From Ursus arctos (Eukaryota > Chordata > Mammalia > Carnivora > Ursidae): DNA of 64,000 bases. The notes under the pieces were generated by a model. That model was not told the DNA's origin, did not search any database, and saw nothing but the letters and a program-made list of their open reading frames with translations. How positions within the stretch are numbered: position 1 is the stretch's first letter; the number at the start of each line of letters is the position of its first letter. The stretch covers positions 69,258,727 to 69,322,726 of the forward strand of contig NW_026623100.1 of assembly GCF_023065955.2 (NCBI RefSeq). The letters are read 5' to 3'. This document shows, in pieces, positions 34,309 to 43,899 of this stretch. A program made the translations under genes and the position numbers.

Positions 34309-34365
34309 ACAAAGAAAGAAAACAAAAACGAAACAACAAAAAACCAACCAAACAAAAAACAAAGA
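34309..34365. repeat. A-rich low-complexity tract
   Basis: AAAC/AAAG-type simple sequence, for example aaacaacaaaaaaccaacca. Confidence 0.8.
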
Positions 34366-34504
34366 GAGTTTGTGGATAGGGCAGCAGCCATCTTTGTGAG
34401 ACTCCAAATTTAGAGATGATTACCAGCCCCTCCTGGGAATGGATGTGCTCATATAGTGGCCATGACATTGGAGCCTGCTAAGAGAGCAGCGGGCCTCTTA
34501 GTTC

Positions 34505-35590
34505 TTTAGGTTATTCTGGACAATGTTCAATGTGCACTCGAGAAGAATGTGTATTTTGGTCAGTTTGTTAGAAGAAACTACATCTCAAAATCGTAGAGAA
34601 AGAAAAAAAAAATATATATATATACACACACACAAATAAAATTAAATATATTGAAAGGATAGAATGTAACTGTAAAGATAAAAATTTAAAAAGACTTTAG
34701 CAAAAACAAAAAAGGTAGAGAGAGAGAATATGATCAGACGGGTGAAGGTAACAGAGCCATACTCCAGATTCTGGGTGTATTTTGGTCTGTTAGAAGAAAC
34801 TGCATTCCAAATTGTAAAGAAAGAAAAACTTACGTGCACACACACACACACACAAATAAAATTAAATACAATGAAAGGATAGACTGTAACTGTAAAAATG
34901 AAAATTAAAAAAGATTTGGAAAAAAAAAGAGTTGATAAAATAAGAAATTGGTTGAAAAAGGAAAGAGAAAAAAATTGAAGACTTGAAAGACTAAAGAATC
35001 GTGGGGAAAAAATCATGAATTCTATATACTAATTTCCCCTAGTGCTGGAGTTCTGCTGTTGTGCGTGATCAGTAAACTTGGTCGTAATGGGGATTTCTTG
35101 CTCATCTTCTGGGGGAGGGGCCTGTTGAACTAATTCTAAGGTGTCTTTGCCCCCAGGGTGGAATTGCTCTGCCCTTGCCAGGGGGCCAGGCTAAGTAATC
35201 TGCTCTGGATTGCTCTCTGCTGCTTTTGTTCCCTAAAGGCTTCTGTGCAGTTTCAGAGGATGAGAAGGAAAATGGTGGCCTCTCCATCTCCAGCCCCAGA
35301 GCCAAAAGCTTGGGCCCCGCTCCTCAGTGCACCCTGTGGGAAAATCAGTCAATCACTCCTGTCTCCCTGGTCTCCACCTGCACTCCATGCTCACCCAGCC
35401 TGTGACCGAGCCTTTCTATCTCTCAGGCATGGCCCCGTTTTGAGTCTCCAAACACTGCAGACTCCTGTGAACTGCTCCTCCGGGGGGGAGAGGAAGGGGT
35501 TCTCATGCTTGCTGGGGTCCTGCTGCTTGCTGGGGTCGCCTGACCATGCAATGGTTCCCCACCAGAACCTCTCTTCGAATCCAAGATGTT
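34505..35590 (-). mobile_element. Carnivore LINE-1 5' region, inverted, with internal duplication
   Basis: 34505-34548 ('caatgttcaatgtgcactcgagaagaatgtgtatt') is antisense L1 ORF2. 34549-35040 is A-rich and 35040-35590 GC-rich ('atcttctgggggagggg cctgttg', 'gcccttgccagggggccaggctaagtaatctgctc', 'tcactcctgtctccctggtctcc'); together they match the carnivore L1 5' UTR region read in antisense. The junction of 5' region with ORF2 implies a large internal deletion or rearrangement. The 144-codon + frame at 35158-35592 is non-coding 5' UTR sequence. A 226-bp-period duplication occupies 34549-34930. Confidence 0.75.
34549..34930. repeat. Diverged tandem duplication, 226-bp period
   Basis: Copy 1 (34549-34712) and copy 2 (34775-34930) share gtgtattttggtc, gttagaagaaact, aaagaaagaaaaa, a CA run, caaataaaattaaata and gaaaggataga. 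Each has its own short (AC)n block. Confidence 0.9.
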
Positions 35591-35689
35591 AGCTGTGATG
35601 TTTTGACTTACAATTAGAAATAGATATATTTGGTTTTAGTTCCTGCTTTTAGTACAGAGCTCCTAAATCCCTTGGAATTTCCTGTGATA

Positions 35690-36440
35690 ACAATGGTGTC
35701 TTGTTTTATGTTAATGAGGTGACTTCAGGATGCATCTAATGATGGGGGTTGGTTGCCCAGAGAACCAAAAAAGTCATTAGAAGCTTGGAACTTATGGTCC
35801 CACCCCAACCTCTGAAGCAGAGAGGGCCTGGAGGTTGAATCAATTGCCAATAATCACTGATTTAACCAATCATGCCTACGTAATGAAGCTACCACGAAAA
35901 AGTATGGGGTTTGGAGAGCTTCTGGGTGGGTAAACACAAGGAGATTTGGGGAAAGTAGCAGGCCTAGGAGAGAAGCTGTTTCCATACCTTGCCCTATGCT
36001 TCTCTTCCACCTAGCTGGTCCTAAATTATATCATTTTATAATAAACCAGTAATCTAATAAGTAAAATGTTTCTCAGAGTTCTGTGAGCCACTCTAGCAAA
36101 TTAGTATAATCAAAGGAGGTGGGTGTGGGAATTTCTGATTCATAGACAGTCAGCCAAATGTACACGCAACAACCTGGACTTGTAACAGACTTCGGAAGTC
36201 AAGGAGGAGGTCACTGGGACCCCCAATCTATAGTCAGTTGGTCAGAAGCACAGGTGACAACCTGGGTTTGTGACTGGTGTCTGAAGTGGAGGGGGTGGGT
36301 GGGGGGAGTCTTATAGGCCTGGACTTTTAACCTGTGGAATATGATACTATCTCTGGGTAGATAGTGTCAGAATTGAGTTGAATTACAGGACACCCATCTG
36401 GTGTCCAGAGCATTGCCTGATAGCCTTGCCTCCCAAAAGT
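35690..36440 (+). mobile_element. Endogenous retroviral LTR-like element, family unresolved
   Basis: A familiar order of LTR phrases: 'gttgcccagagaaccaaaaaagtcattagaagc', 'accaatcatgcctacgtaatgaagc', 'taccttgccctatgcttctcttccac', 'ttttataataaaccagtaatctaataag', 'gttctgtgagccactctagcaaatta', 'gtcggtcagaag'-like text, and 'gatagtgtcagaattgag...ggacacccatctggtgtcc'. I recognise these as one repeat family but cannot give its name. The aataaa at about 36041 is a likely poly-A signal. Contains an 88-bp duplication. Confidence 0.7.
36121..36300. repeat. 88-bp-period duplication in the LTR
   Basis: 'catagacagtcag...caacaacctggacttgtaacagacttcggaagtc' (36141-36200) recurs as 'tatagtcagttgg...gacaacctgggtttgtgactggtgtctgaagtg' 88 bp later. 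The copies have diverged considerably. Confidence 0.8.
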
Positions 36441-37684
36441 AAAAACAGCTGACCGGAATCCTTTCATTAGCCTATAGGAATCTCATGAGGAGTAGAGTCT
36501 CTTATACTCTGGTCAGGTTCGTTCTGTGAGTTTGGGAATCTTCTAAGTAAATCTTCATAGTCTCTGTGCTATGTGCCTAGACCTGAATGTGGGCTGGTGA
36601 AGGCAGAAGACTGGGAGTGAACTTAGCCTTTGATTTATCTAAAGCCTAGTAGAAGCAGATGGGTAAGGAGGCAAGTTTTACATGCATGAGGCAAAGTAAG
36701 ATGACATGCCTATGGGCTTTTAATTTACTGGAAAAATGAAATAAAGAAGTCAGTGTGGATTTGGGTCAGAAGGCAATAAGAAAAAGCACTGGATGTGAAT
36801 AGGTTTTACTTTCATAACCTAAAAAAGTCTATAATTTCAAAGAAAGTGAGAACACAGGGATGAGTGTCCACGGATGAAAATTACGACCTCAGCCCATAAT
36901 TCACCCTGTGACCTAGGACTCACTCTCCCTCCCTGGATTCCCTCACCTGCTCAGTGATGACACCTGGGTCTTTTTCAGCTGAGGGAACACTACTGTGTCT
37001 CTACAGCCCCTCCCTTGTGGCACCATGTTGAACAACAAGTGAATTCCCTAAACATTGCCATCTGCTTCCTCACAACTTCCCTAGGGCCACAGTGACTGGT
37101 GGGTCTTAGACATTTTCTCTCAGACTAAAAACATTTCCATGAGGTCCAAAAATAGTCCAAAGTTTATCTTTGAACTCATACCAGTAAGTGTCTAAAATAA
37201 CTATTTACTGGTAATAATGAAAATATTTGAGGTGCTCTTACAAAGTTCTAGTTGTGAAATATCAATAAAATAATTGCCTAATTCTAAACCGTGTACTGTT
37301 CTAATTAATTCTGCATGAGACATTTTTCCAGCTTCAAAGATTGCTTTACTTGTATTGCATAACAAAATAATGGTATAATTAGGAATAAATTTGTCACTTT
37401 TATAAGTAATTCCTTTTTATTATGTGTTTGGAAGCAAAGCACAAGCATGATTAAAGCCCCCTTTAAAAGGTTTTATTAATTATTATGATTATTATGGATA
37501 ATAAGCATCCACAAGCTGCAGAATGTATCCCAGGCAAGATGCACAAAGCCACAAAACATGGCAGGAACAGGGATGGATGCCAGATTCAGGTTTCTTTATT
37601 CTCTGTGGTTCAAGTCTCACTGTCTATCTTGTCCCTTGTGTGAGGCAGGAATTTCACTTTTAGTTTCCTTTTATGTCTGCTAAA
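36441..37684. other. Unassigned sequence
   Basis: No confident repeat or exon. 36890-36990 could be a worn MIR head on the + strand. Confidence 0.5.
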
Positions 37685-37689
37685 GCACC

Positions 37690-37965
37690 TTCCCCACTGA
37701 TGCCTTACTTACCTCCCCTCAAACACCCCGTTCCGTAAAAGTGCAACCAGTCCTCAAAAGTTAGCTCTGAGAGTCTTCTACCAGGGGGCTTCCTCTGGCT
37801 TGCCACTCTGGACTGGGGGCCCCTCCTGAATTATTGCTCCTGTCCTGTGCATTTGGCATTGAACAACTTGAGGCAAGGACAGCCTCTTGTTTTTGCTCTG
37901 TTTTTCTTCTATCGCCAAGACAGAGCCAGTTGTAGAAGGCACTCAAGAACATATGATGAATAGAT
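37690..37965 (+). mobile_element. L2 LINE 3' fragment
   Basis: 'cttcctctggcttgccactctggactgggggcccctcctg' , 'cctgtgcatttggcattg', 'gaacaacttgaggcaaggacagcctcttg' and 'agaaggcactcaagaac' parallel the L2 3' UTR. A CTCF-like core (ccagggggc) lies at 37781-37789. Confidence 0.55.
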
Positions 37966-38229
37966 GGGTCAATTAATGACAGAACCAACGAAAAAGAAAA
38001 CCCAGCTTCCCGTGAATATGTATTACCCAGAACCCATGGATTGGACTCTAGTAGTAAACACAAGTGCTCCTGGAATCTGGTATTCAGCCAGATGTCCTGA
38101 CAAGTAATTGGGGTAGCTACTACTTAGGACTCTCTCTCTATAATGTGTGAACTATCCTGCTTTTGAGGACCCACATGTTAACCTAAAATATGCTTCACCA
38201 GCATTCTCTCCTCAAATGACTTAACGTGA
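37966..38229. other. Unassigned sequence
   Basis: No recognised feature. Confidence 0.45.
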
Positions 38230-38400
38230 AGCCACAGATTCACAGATCATCATAGCTACAAGGGTCTTAATGGCCATTTTCTTTAAGTTTCTAATTTTAC
38301 ATTTGAGAAGAAGACTCAGATAAAGGCAGAGCCCACTCAACAACACACTAAGTTAGGTGATATGGGATCCAGGGTTCCTGACTTCTAGACAGGAGTTCTT
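38230..38400 (-). mobile_element. MIR-type SINE fragment
   Basis: 'gtttctaattttacatttgagaagaagactcagataaaggcag' with 'caacacactaagttaggtgatatgggatccaggg' reads as an inverted MIR/MIR3. Confidence 0.6.
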
Positions 38401-39549
38401 TATTGTAAATTATGAGCTCATCTCCTTCTTCTAAAGACAGAAGAGGCCACTTTACCCACAACTCCCTGAGGAATGAGGAAGGAAGTACATATCTATAGCT
38501 TCTTCCTTTTCTGGTCTTTCCCGTATGTTCACAAACATTTCACAGGTGTTACTGGGGTCATAAGACTATTAGGGCCATCAGTCCATGTCATTTATCAAGG
38601 CTACTCCTCTGCCTCCTTCTCCTCCCTCCCAGATCCCATGGCCCTTAACCTCATTCCAACTTTCAGCTTAAAGGCAACCATATCTACTGAAGATGATAGC
38701 ATCATCCTACAGATGACAATCCCCATGGAAACCGCATAAACATGAAATGAAGCAGAAGCCGTATGTCTTATTTTAGGTCTACAGCCTGGCTTTCTAAACT
38801 TGCTCTGACTTCCTTTAATCAAGCCCTCATTTCTATAAGTGTCCATCCAGGGGCACATAAATGAGGAAGAACAGAGAAGGACGCAGAGAAAGCCCTCTTG
38901 TTGGGTTGGTCAGCAGTCCAGCCATAGGTCGTTGACCAAAACATAGGATGGCAGAGACAGGAATACAGTAGTCCTGGCTCTGGGTGGACATCCCAGAGAA
39001 GATATTTAAAATACCAGTTTGAGCAACACCGCATGAGGGAAGAGGAAGTAGCAGGGGTAGCTATGGAGGGAGAAACTAATGCTGGTCTCCACTAAAATTA
39101 TGTACTACCTACCACAGTTTCCATTTTTCATTCTGTTCTGCTGCTACCTTCAAGTTTTCCACACGCTCTTGGTTATGGCTTACGTTTAGCTAGAAGCACC
39201 CTGCACATCTCCTCAGCCCAACAATGTGGAACAGGAAAAGAATAGGAGGTTTGAGGAAGGGACCAGCATCAGATAATGTTCTGAAGACATTTAAAGGGGC
39301 ACAGGGGCTCTCTGATTTTAGCAGATGAGGGATGGCTTTCCCTAATAGATGGCTTTCCCTCATAGTTTCATTATTTTATTAACCTTTTCCTGAGAGACCG
39401 AAAATCACAAACTTTCATTTCCCACGAGACCAAACCTAATGTGAGGCCCTGCACTTTACACACTAGAGAAAACAGCCCCCTCTGGAGGAATGGCTGGTAG
39501 GTTGGCTGGGATGGATATTCCCATTGTCTCCTTGGAATTCAGAGCCATC
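38401..39549. other. Unassigned sequence
   Basis: No repeat family or exon recognised. Two near-identical short phrases 'gatggctttccct' at 39331 and 39348 form a tiny local duplication. Confidence 0.5.
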
Positions 39550-39554
39550 ATTTC

Positions 39555-39790
39555 CAGTTTCCAAACCTAACTCAAATCCTACCACTCTGGGCATCTTGCC
39601 TGGTTTCTCTATAGCCCGTCCTAACCACCCCATCTAAACACTTACAATACATATTACATGAATCTATTTAGTAATTCATTGTCTGCTGTGTCTATTCTCT
39701 CTTGGCCCACATTCAGACTGTGAGCTCTTCAAGGGGTAGAGGATGTGGCTTCTATTTTTCTTATGTCCAGGGTGATGGAAACTATGCATT
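39555..39790 (+). mobile_element. L2 LINE 3' fragment
   Basis: 'cctaactcaaatcctaccactctgggcatcttgcctgg' through 'cccacattcagactgtgagctcttcaaggggtagaggatgtgg' fits the sense L2 3' UTR. It abuts an inverted L2 fragment at 39795. Confidence 0.65.
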
Positions 39791-39794
39791 CTTC

Positions 39795-40030
39795 CTTTCA
39801 TTTATCCCTCAAACATTTATAGAGCACCCACTCTATGCTAGGACTCAATCTAGGCACTAGAGTTACAGAGATGAATAAAGTATGGTTCGTGACTTTGAGA
39901 GCTCTTAGTCTAGTGAACGAATCAGCTATGCGGGCATGTAATGATCATACAGTGTGGTAAACGAGCTATAAAAGTACAAACAAGGTGAACTGCATGAAAG
40001 GATGGAGGAAAGAAGGGCAGGTTCAGAAGG
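39795..40030 (-). mobile_element. L2 LINE 3' fragment, inverted
   Basis: 'cctcaaacatttatagagcacccactctatgctaggactcaatctaggcactagagttacagagatg' then 'cgtgactttgagagctcttagtctagtg' are inverted L2. With the preceding + copy it forms a tail-to-tail L2 pair. Confidence 0.75.
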
Positions 40031-40049
40031 AATGGCGGTAGGACTGTAT

Positions 40050-40083
40050 GCCAAAGCTGCTCAATAAATATTTGTTGATTAAT
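40050..40083 (+). mobile_element. L2 terminal scrap
   Basis: 'ctgctcaataaatatttgttgattaatta' is the sense L2 terminus. Confidence 0.6.
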
Positions 40084-40289
40084 TAGGGGAGGAGTATATT
40101 TCTTTAGGGATTACAGGGACAAAATGTCCTCATTAGCTGATGATGAAAGAAACGTTTTTTCTTGCAGTCAGGAAGCTCATGGGAGCTGGCAAACGATAAT
40201 CTGTGTATTAATGATAACAAAAGGAAGAAACACTGGCAGGAGCAAAAAGCTCTCAGGCATGCTGAGCATCAGATAAGCCCATTACATTT

Positions 40290-40640
40290 CTGGATGTGCC
40301 GTGCCCTGTCTTGTCCATGGGAGACCTCCCGTCTGTCTTTCTCCCTCATCTAGGGAGATTCTCCTACCCAGAGAGAGCCACATTCCAAAACTCCAGCCCC
40401 AGAAGATCTGTGGGCTCAGACCGGCAGTTGACAGGCCGGCAGGTGTGCAGGTCTTTCTTCCAGACCCTGGCCTGGCAAGGGGTGGGACTGTCTCTGTGGG
40501 GCCTGGGCTTTGCCTGCAACGGTTTATTTATTCTGCAGCATATGCTGGCTCAGCGCAGTGAGGCAGCTCCAATTGTCCACGTTCATTTTAGTCGTCCCTT
40601 AACTCTCCTAAGTCGCCTTTTGCAGCGATCTCGCCCTTAT
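40290..40640. other. Locally CpG-richer, non-repetitive block
   Basis: By hand count about 11 CpG dinucleotides occur between 40300 and 40633, many more than in neighbouring kilobases, with no repeat family recognised. Two overlapping + frames (122 and 86 codons) span it, as expected from GC-rich sequence. It could be an old regulatory element or a fragment of a methylation-spared site; it does not look like a strong CpG island. Confidence 0.4.
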
Positions 40641-40659
40641 GGTTTACAAGGGAAGCAGC

Positions 40660-42735
40660 TGTGACTTTTCATCCTTTGAACTTTTGAGCCAAATGGCTTA
40701 ACACTACTGCCTAGTTACCCTGTCCCTCGGATCCGATGACCAACAACGTGGTGGTCAGTAACAAGCATCTTCTGCAAAGCTGGTAACGTGTCTATTCTTA
40801 CACCCTGCTTCACACCAACATGGTGCTTGTATGTCCTCAATCCATCCATAATCACTGTTGAGGTGTAAAGAAACACCGGCTAGTGAGAAAGTGAAACTGC
40901 TTTGCTCAGGTGGGAGGAGAGATCTAATCATACATGTAATGCAAGGAATACTTACACTCCCTTTCAGGTCATTTCTATCACTTACAGTGGGCTTCTATTC
41001 TTGATCAGCTTCACAATTTTTATGACTACCCCTTTTTCCATGTTGATGATTGTAACCCAGGTCTTGCACATTGGACTGTAAAAGACATTAGTAGGTCTTA
41101 TTGATCAATTAATAAGAAAGAAAATCAATTCTATTTATGTTAAAAGAGTGGCAATGGTAAAATGAATTTTTACATTAAAACTCATGGTATTAAAGTAATT
41201 AATTCCCATATGGATCAATGGTCTATCTCTGTAATAAATTTCTAAAAATCACTATTTAAGGCTAAAAATGAGGTCAATATAGTGTCAGTAATCCTTCAAT
41301 CTTCGGGAGTTCAAGGTTCAAGAACAACATATCCAGTGCTTCAAAGCTCATACTTGGTTTGCACACTGGAACTCTTTATAATATTTCATTGTAATATTTC
41401 ATTTGCCATTTTAAAGTTTGACTGCTAGAGGTCTAAGTACCATACGAAAATGTGTCTCTTAGTATTTAAGCTCATCTCTAGAATCCCACCTGGATGGGGA
41501 ACCCAAAGAGAGGGAAACAAATTCAAAGAACTTAGACTACCAGGAAATGGCAAGGCTGGAGCAGCATGAAGACTGAGCTACGGCACTTTTATTTCATCTA
41601 TAGTTTCTGTTGGGTTTTATATTTATTCCTGAGCAGAAATTCTGGTCATTGCCAAAGATGCTGAGCTTAAGAGGACAGCAAAGTAGACTGGAATGTTGTA
41701 AACGTCAGGAAAAACAGACCTTACTGAAAAAATGAGAAAAACATGAATTAAGAGAGCAATTTACAAAGGATCATCTCAGCCCCATAAAATGAAGGCCGGT
41801 TAGCCTCCGTTTTTGTGCCTGCTGTTCTCGTTGTGGTCCAGGCTAACAGGCATCTTGAGAGCTGGTAGCTAGTGCTGCTGCCAGTGACTCTGAGGCACCG
41901 TCGCACTCCATCGGCTATGCAGCTGGCCCTGACACTCTTGAGGAGAAGCAAACGGAACAAGCTCCAAAAGTGTTTGGCCAAGAATAACAACTGCGGAAGA
42001 GTTTGATGTGAAGAGGAAAGGTAATGTGATTTGTGTCTAGCAAGCGGTTAAGACTTCAGAATTTAGTTCCGCACTGCCTTGGAAAGAGCACTGAGCATGT
42101 GTATGCGTATTGCAGACCAGGATGATGGGAGGAAATGCTGGTAGTTTCAAATGGCCCCACTGAGTGGGGATCATTAGAACGATGGCAGGAAGATTGTATT
42201 TAAGGTCCCCCAACACTGCCTAAAGCTAGCACTGCTTGAAATGTGTTTCTCCTACTCCACACGTGATTGCCTCTGTGTTTCAGTGAGTTTTCCATAGTCA
42301 GAATGGAGAAGGCCACGAGATTTAGAAATCCAGGTCAAACCTGTGATGTCAGTCACAGCTCTGCTGCAAGCAGGCTGGACCCTGGCATATGTTCTACGGT
42401 TCTGGAAGTATAGATAAAGCAAGTTTGTTCGCTGTTTGCTCTTTGCACAAATGCTGAAATGGACTCTGGGGAAAAAATTAAACTTGGGGAAAAGATTTTC
42501 TTCATCTGAAAAGTTCTTTAATATGTAACTAGGTTTTCCTTGACTCTGTTAGGCCAATGCATACGACACCACATCATGGCAGCTGCCCACATGCCGAAAG
42601 ACTAAAGTCAGTTAGGCTCAGAAATGCCAGAGCTGAGCCTCGACATTAAAAAGGGTCCAGATAAGAGATTCCCAGCAGCAGGTATGCAGGTGTCTAGGAA
42701 TGCCTATCTCTCCAGATTATTATCATTCCCCAGGT
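40660..42735. other. Unassigned sequence
   Basis: About 2 kb with no recognised repeat, apart from a faint MIR-like stretch near 42280-42420. No exon signature. Confidence 0.5.
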
Positions 42736-42740
42736 TAGAA

Positions 42741-42950
42741 CAGTGGTTCTCAAATGGGATGAGATGCCACCCCCAGGTAATATCTGGAGATATTTTTTGT
42801 TGTTACAATTGAGGGGTTGCTACTGATATCTAGTGGACAGAGGACAGGGGTGCTGCTGCTCAATGTCTTACAATGCATAAAACAGTTCCTTGCTACCAAG
42901 AATTATCCAGCCCAAAATGTCAGTAGTGTCAAAGTTGATCAGCCTTGCCC
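42741..42950 (+). mobile_element. MER20 (hAT-Charlie) DNA transposon, near full length
   Basis: Non-autonomous DNA transposon. It starts with the terminal repeat 'cagtggttctcaaatggg', continues 'tatctggagatattttttgttgttacaattgaggggttgctactgatatctagtgg', 'ctcaatgtcttacaatgcataaaacag' and 'aagaattatccagcccaaaatgtcagtagtgtc', and ends with a worn inverted terminus near 42949. Length (about 210 bp) fits the complete family consensus. Flanking ttagaa / ctagaa could be the remains of the 8-bp target duplication. Confidence 0.93.
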
Positions 42951-42954
42951 TAGA

Positions 42955-43640
42955 ATCATTAGAGTATTGCAGAGCTAAAAAGATTTTCTAGCTATTCTTG
43001 GGACACATGACACCCCACTAACCAAATTGACAGGTTTCTATACTCTTGTCAGGTCTCTCCCTCACTGACACATCACCCTCAAGACACCGGTCCTTATTCC
43101 ATCCTGTAATATGTGCTCACACTACATATTCATTCCATGCATGTTCAACTTCCCCTAATATTCTCAAGGGGGCAGAAGGGCCTGCTACATAGAAGAACAG
43201 AAGTAGAGATTGTCTTTAAAATATTAAACTTGCTGCTTTGAACTTGGCATATAATTCAGCATTGGACCTCCTCTCTGAAGCCTTCAGATAATTTATGAAC
43301 AGATTCTGTTGGTAATACCCTCTCTGGCCTCCTTCTGATTAGGCCAGATGTCTTATTCTTAGGATTAAGTGTGCTTCATCCATGAAGTACTTTCTGTCAA
43401 CTTGGCACAAATCATTAGTCCTTTATGTTCTAAGAAGTTCCATGTCATAGCCTGCCTTTGTGACCCGTTTCACACCCTATCTCTTCAGGGAAACCATCCC
43501 TACCTGCTCTAGTTCACATTTCTCTCCTTTTTCCGAGAAACAGAACTGAGTGTGGAATGCCCTCATACCCCCACCTGTGTTAAGCTGTTACTGATTATAT
43601 AAATCTTATCCCAGCAATGAACGGTCATTAAGGGCACTAA
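42955..43640. other. Unassigned sequence, possible L2 traces
   Basis: 43480-43600 ('cttcagggaaaccatccctacctgctc') could be a decayed + strand L2. Otherwise nothing recognised. Confidence 0.4.
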
Positions 43641-43712
43641 GAAGAAAGAAAGAAAAAAAGACATTGTCCTCCATTATCATCGTCGTCATCATCATCAACA
43701 ACAACAACAACG
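43641..43712. repeat. Compound simple repeat
   Basis: A GAAA-type run (43641-43659), then ATC/GTC units (43675-43695) and an AAC run (43695-43711). Confidence 0.85.
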
Positions 43713-43744
43713 ACATCACCATTAATATTAAGAGCTTCGGTGCT

Positions 43745-43895
43745 CATCAGGAGCCAGGAACTATGCTAAGCATTTTAGATGTACCACCTCAACTTTGCAA
43801 GAACCATGCTATTATTCCCATTTTTCATATGAGTAAACTGAGCTCAGAGAATTTAAATAATTGCTCAGCATCACCAACTTTTGAATTCCAGATGT
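43745..43895 (-). mobile_element. MIR SINE
   Basis: 'ggagccaggaactatgctaagcattttagatgtaccacctcaactttgcaag', 'ctattattcccatttttcatatgagtaaactgagctcagagaatttaaataattgctcagcatcacc': inverted MIR tail and core in order. Confidence 0.8.
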
Positions 43896-43899
43896 TTAA

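Noticed and set aside
34642..35016. 124-codon minus frame, hydrophobic
   Set aside because: Antisense reading of the A-rich duplicated part of the L1; T-rich codons give Phe/Leu/Ser runs.
35158..35592. 144-codon + open frame
   Set aside because: It lies in the GC-rich 5' region of an inverted carnivore L1, on the strand opposite to that element, where stop triplets are few by composition.
40296..40664. 122-codon + frame in the CpG-richer block
   Set aside because: A second frame (40301-40561) is open over the same bases, no domain is visible, and no splice context was found. Composition explains both.
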